Source: Phycisphaerae bacterium (GTDB lineage Bacteria > Planctomycetota > Phycisphaerae > UBA1845 > PWPN01). From it: 64,000 nucleotides of DNA. Of this stretch, positions 61,555 through 64,000 are shown one piece after another. Position 1 is the first letter of the stretch. Each line of letters starts with the position of its first letter. The notes below the pieces were generated by a model. It was not told where the DNA came from, searched no databases, and saw only the letters and a list, made by a program, of their open reading frames with translations. A program made the position numbers and the translations under genes. The stretch covers positions 1 to 64,000 of the forward strand of contig JAGNEZ010000023.1 in assembly GCA_018003015.1 (NCBI GenBank), given 5' to 3'.

Positions 61555-62655
61555 ATTTCCACCCTGAACATCAAACCCGCCCCATCCTGCCGATGGGACG
61601 CAGTCGCGCTGGGCGAAATCATGCTTCGGCTCGATCCGGGCGAAGAACGCATTCGCACCACACGCCAATTCCGAATCTGGGAAGGAGGCGGCGAGTACAA
61701 CGTGGCCCGCGGACTCCGGCGATGCTTCGGACTGAGAACGGCCGTGGTGACGGCCATCGCCGATAACGAGGTCGGACGGTTGCTGGAAGACTGCATCCTC
61801 CAGGGCGGCGTGGACATGTCCCACGTCAAGTGGGTGAAATTCGACGGAGTCGGACGAAAAGTCCGCAACGGACTCAACTTCACCGAGCGGGGGTTCGGTG
61901 TCCGGGCGGCAAAGGGCTGCTCGGACCGCGGCCATACCGCCGCCTCACAGCTCAAGGTCGGCGACATCGACTTCAAGAGCATCTTCGTACAGGAGGGAGC
62001 CCGCTGGCTCCATTGCGGCGGCATCTTCGCCGCACTATCCGAGACGACCCAAGCCGTGGCCAAAGAGGCAATGATCGCGGCCAAGGAGGCCGGTACCATC
62101 GTCTCCTACGATCTCAACTACCGCCCGTCGCTTTGGCAGGACATCGGCGGAAAGGCCAGGGCCCAGCAGGTCAATCAGGAACTGGCCAGGTATGTCGACG
62201 TCATGATCGGTAACGAGGAAGACTTCAGCGCCGCACTGGGTTTCGAAGTACCAGGCCTGGACGAGCAACTCGCGGAACTCGATCCTCGTCACTTCAAGAC
62301 CATGATCACCAAGGCGGTCGCCAAGTATCCGAACTTCAAAGCAGTCGCCACCACCCTGCGCCACGCCAGAACGGCCACCATCAACGACTGGGGCGCGATT
62401 CTGTTCCTCGACGGCAAATTCTACGAGGCCCCCCAACGCCCTAATCTCGAAATCCTCGACCGGGTGGGCGGCGGCGACAGCTTCGCCAGCGGACTGATCT
62501 ACGGCTTCCTGGCCGGCAAATCACCCGAACAGTGTGTCAACTGCGGGGCAGCCCACGGAGCCCTGGCCATGACCACGCCGGGAGACACCAGCATGGCAAC
62601 ACTCGACGAGGTCGAGAGGGTCATGAAAGGCGGGACCGCTCGGGTAGCCCGTTAG
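61555..62655 (+). CDS. PfkB-family sugar kinase, KDG-kinase-like, ATT start
   Basis: This kinase of 366 residues appears to start at ATT 61555: AAAGGAGG at 61541-61548 is six bases upstream, no ATG, GTG or TTG is in frame before 61621, and the conserved family N-terminus WDAVALGEIMLRLDPGE begins well upstream of ATG 61621. Motifs include IWEGGGEYNVARGL (sugar binding), SYDLNYRPSLWQ, and the catalytic loop DRVGGGDSFASGLIYG. The GGGD form and LNYRPSLW are typical of 2-dehydro-3-deoxygluconate kinases. CTG 61564 is a less well placed alternative start. Confidence 0.88.
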   Translation: MSTLNIKPAPSCRWDAVALGEIMLRLDPGEERIRTTRQFRIWEGGGEYNVARGLRRCFGLRTAVVTAIADNEVGRLLEDCILQGGVDMSHVKWVKFDGVGRKVRNGLNFTERGFGVRAAKGCSDRGHTAASQLKVGDIDFKSIFVQEGARWLHCGGIFAALSETTQAVAKEAMIAAKEAGTIVSYDLNYRPSLWQDIGGKARAQQVNQELARYVDVMIGNEEDFSAALGFEVPGLDEQLAELDPRHFKTMITKAVAKYPNFKAVATTLRHARTATINDWGAILFLDGKFYEAPQRPNLEILDRVGGGDSFASGLIYGFLAGKSPEQCVNCGAAHGALAMTTPGDTSMATLDEVERVMKGGTARVAR

Positions 62656-62727
62656 CAGATCACCAGAGGCTCCAAACGCCGTCGATGAGGCCGCTTGAAC
62701 CCCCTCCGGCCCCAGGTCCCGTTCGAG

Positions 62728-63543
62728 TCAGGTGTTGGCCAGGCGGTGAAGCGTGGCAAAGTACTTCTGAGCCTCGAGGGCGTCTGCCACCCGACACTCA
62801 AACGTCTGCGGATCCACTCTCCGAACATGCGGCACCGCTTCACAAGCGTGCAAACCTTCCCAGTTGCGAAACCGAATCCTCAGCGCGGCCGGAAAACCGG
62901 GCTTGAGGGGCGGGATCGACTCAGCGTCAAGCACCGCTTTGGCCGCCGTGCGGCGAATCTCGTCTCGAACCTGCTGTATCGGACGCATGCGGGCGGCATT
63001 GGGACCCCAGCCCGTCTTCGTCATCACCGTGTACACGCCCTGGGGAAGCTCCTCCTTGACCTGGGCCACAAGCTTGTCGTCGCCGGTCACCATGACGACG
63101 GGAACGCCAAAATGACCGGCAAAGGTCGCAGCCCACCCGGTCTCGCCCAGGGGCTTGTCGTTGACCTCCAGGGCCATCACATTGCTCGACCAGGTGTGAG
63201 CCAGCGTCCCCCCGGCCGTCGTCGCCCGCGCGTGGTAGCCGATGAGCAATACAACGTCGAAGGTCTCGTCGATCCCTTCAACCATGCTCCGGAGAGGTCC
63301 CCATCCACTGATCAGCTCCGCGAAAGGATGAAGCCGCTCCAATTCAATATTCGTACCCGCACCATGGGAGTCCTTGACCACAATCCGCTTGGCCCCCGCT
63401 TCAACCGCCCCTTCGACGGCCGCGTTCACCTCTTCCACCATCCAGCCACATGCTCGCTTGTAGTCCGCACCATCCGCGGACCAATGGGTCTGGGCCATCA
63501 CCCCACAAATGCCCTCAATATCAGCCGAAATGAACACGTTCAC
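62728..63543 (-). CDS. M55-family D-aminopeptidase (DppA-like)
   Basis: This 271-residue zinc peptidase has the metal and active-site segments MNVFISADIEGICGV, VVKDSHGAGTNIE, LIGYHARA, GTLAHTW and VVMVTGDDKLVAQ of the M55 family. DppA-type enzymes remove D-amino acids from peptides, for instance peptidoglycan-derived D-Ala peptides. GTG 63543 is chosen because AGGAG lies seven bases upstream; TTG 63549 is too close to that site. No peptide transporter is next to it. It converges on the kinase gene. Confidence 0.9.
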   Translation of the reverse strand: MNVFISADIEGICGVMAQTHWSADGADYKRACGWMVEEVNAAVEGAVEAGAKRIVVKDSHGAGTNIELERLHPFAELISGWGPLRSMVEGIDETFDVVLLIGYHARATTAGGTLAHTWSSNVMALEVNDKPLGETGWAATFAGHFGVPVVMVTGDDKLVAQVKEELPQGVYTVMTKTGWGPNAARMRPIQQVRDEIRRTAAKAVLDAESIPPLKPGFPAALRIRFRNWEGLHACEAVPHVRRVDPQTFECRVADALEAQKYFATLHRLANT

Positions 63544-63689
63544 AGCCAATCTCCTGCCGGAACAACCATCCCATCCAACCGCGATCCGGGCCCGTAAGAC
63601 TACTGAGCCGCCCCGCCAGGGTCAACCTCGCCCCGGGCGTACCCCCAAGCCCACCACAGGTCTAAAATAGGATGTCAAGGAGGTGTCCC

Positions 63690-63890
63690 ATGCGGATCGA
63701 ACTCACCGCCGCCGAATGTGACGTCCTGTCCGATCTGGTGGAGCAGAAGATCTCCGCACTCGGACCCGAGATCCACCACACCAGTACCAGCCGATTCCGG
63801 GAGTACCTCAAGGAGTACCGGCAACGACTGGAAGGGCTGCTTCCACGCCTGCGAAACGAGGAACTCGCCGAGACCACGGCGCCGCCCTGA
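63690..63890 (+). CDS. Small conserved-looking protein, function unknown
   Basis: This 66-residue protein starts at ATG 63690 with a near-perfect ribosome site (AAGGAGGTG). Sequence MRIELTAAECDVLSDLVEQKI, then SRFREYLKEYRQRLEGLLPRL predicts two helices. A TAAAAT -10-like box lies at 63663-63668 without a clear -35. I do not recognise a family. Confidence 0.6.
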   Translation: MRIELTAAECDVLSDLVEQKISALGPEIHHTSTSRFREYLKEYRQRLEGLLPRLRNEELAETTAPP

Positions 63891-64000
63891 TCGGCCTCTC
63901 CTCGCGGCACGAAGACGCCACCCTCGGATGCTCAGACGCAACCCCGTGCGTCCGATGGGAAAATGCTGCAGAGCGGGCCGTCGGTAAACCCGCCCCCGCG
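63891..64000. other. Window end, nothing recognised
   Basis: The last 110 bases hold no recognised gene start or structure. Confidence 0.4.

Noticed and set aside
60462-62099. A 545-codon minus-strand open frame
   Set aside because: It is antisense to bioA, the SDR and the kinase, all of which have conserved motifs.

Overview
The window looks like part of a chromosome from a Planctomycetota bacterium, probably a Phycisphaerae-like or related lineage, quite possibly from a metagenome assembly. The evidence is high GC with strong third-position bias (hence many long antisense shadow frames), an LptD-type outer-membrane assembly protein, a PEP-CTERM protein together with an EpsI-type exosortase partner, secreted proteins with DCN-rich calcium-binding linkers, YdjY-like and giant TPR proteins, a XylR-type regulator and a planctomycete-style integrase remnant next to a tRNA. 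No rRNA, CRISPR array or intact mobile element is visible.

Layout. 0.1-3.7 kb: an IS1380 transposase remnant, a secreted repeat protein, and an integrase C-terminal remnant that runs into tRNA-Glu(CTC). 4-9 kb: bioF with a small Cys-rich membrane protein, a secreted protein with a heptad-repeat stalk, nikR coupled to an AI-2E family transporter, and an Sfp-type phosphopantetheinyl transferase. 9.4-12.7 kb (minus strand): a DevBCA-type exporter with an MbtH-like gene. 12.8-23 kb (minus): an M6 metalloprotease, a clan-A glycoside hydrolase, a hybrid histidine kinase and LptD. 23-30 kb: a small RHH-like gene, HtrA, a YfhO-like membrane protein and a NeuD-type acyltransferase. 29.4-36.7 kb (plus): EpsI, an 1802-residue TPR protein and a YdjY-like protein, possibly one transcription unit for an exopolysaccharide or sorting function. 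36.9-38.4 kb: a predicted lipoprotein.

38.4-42.7 kb (minus) holds the most unusual locus. It is a tight five-gene set: a nucleotidyltransferase fused to a SET domain, a 112-residue peptide with a twin-arginine-like leader and six Cys in its tail, a VKOR-DsbA fusion, a PqqD-like protein and an HprK-like kinase. I read it as a candidate system that makes, modifies and oxidises a secreted disulfide-rich peptide. The function is inferred, not shown.

42.9-55.5 kb: a zinc alcohol dehydrogenase; an HflK/HflC pair whose HflK carries an N-terminal extension resembling a decayed P-type ATPase; a PDZ protein, a phosphotransferase, a LOG-family protein, an unknown membrane protein, RidA and ScpA; a lone ABC ATPase and a PEP-CTERM protein. 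56-59 kb is a decaying glycyl-radical-enzyme locus: the enzyme has lost its centre, and a XylR-type regulator and a sugar-binding protein are truncated head to head, while the activating enzyme looks intact. 59.2-64 kb: bioA, an SDR, a KDG-kinase-like PfkB protein that appears to start at ATT, a DppA-type D-aminopeptidase and a small unknown protein.
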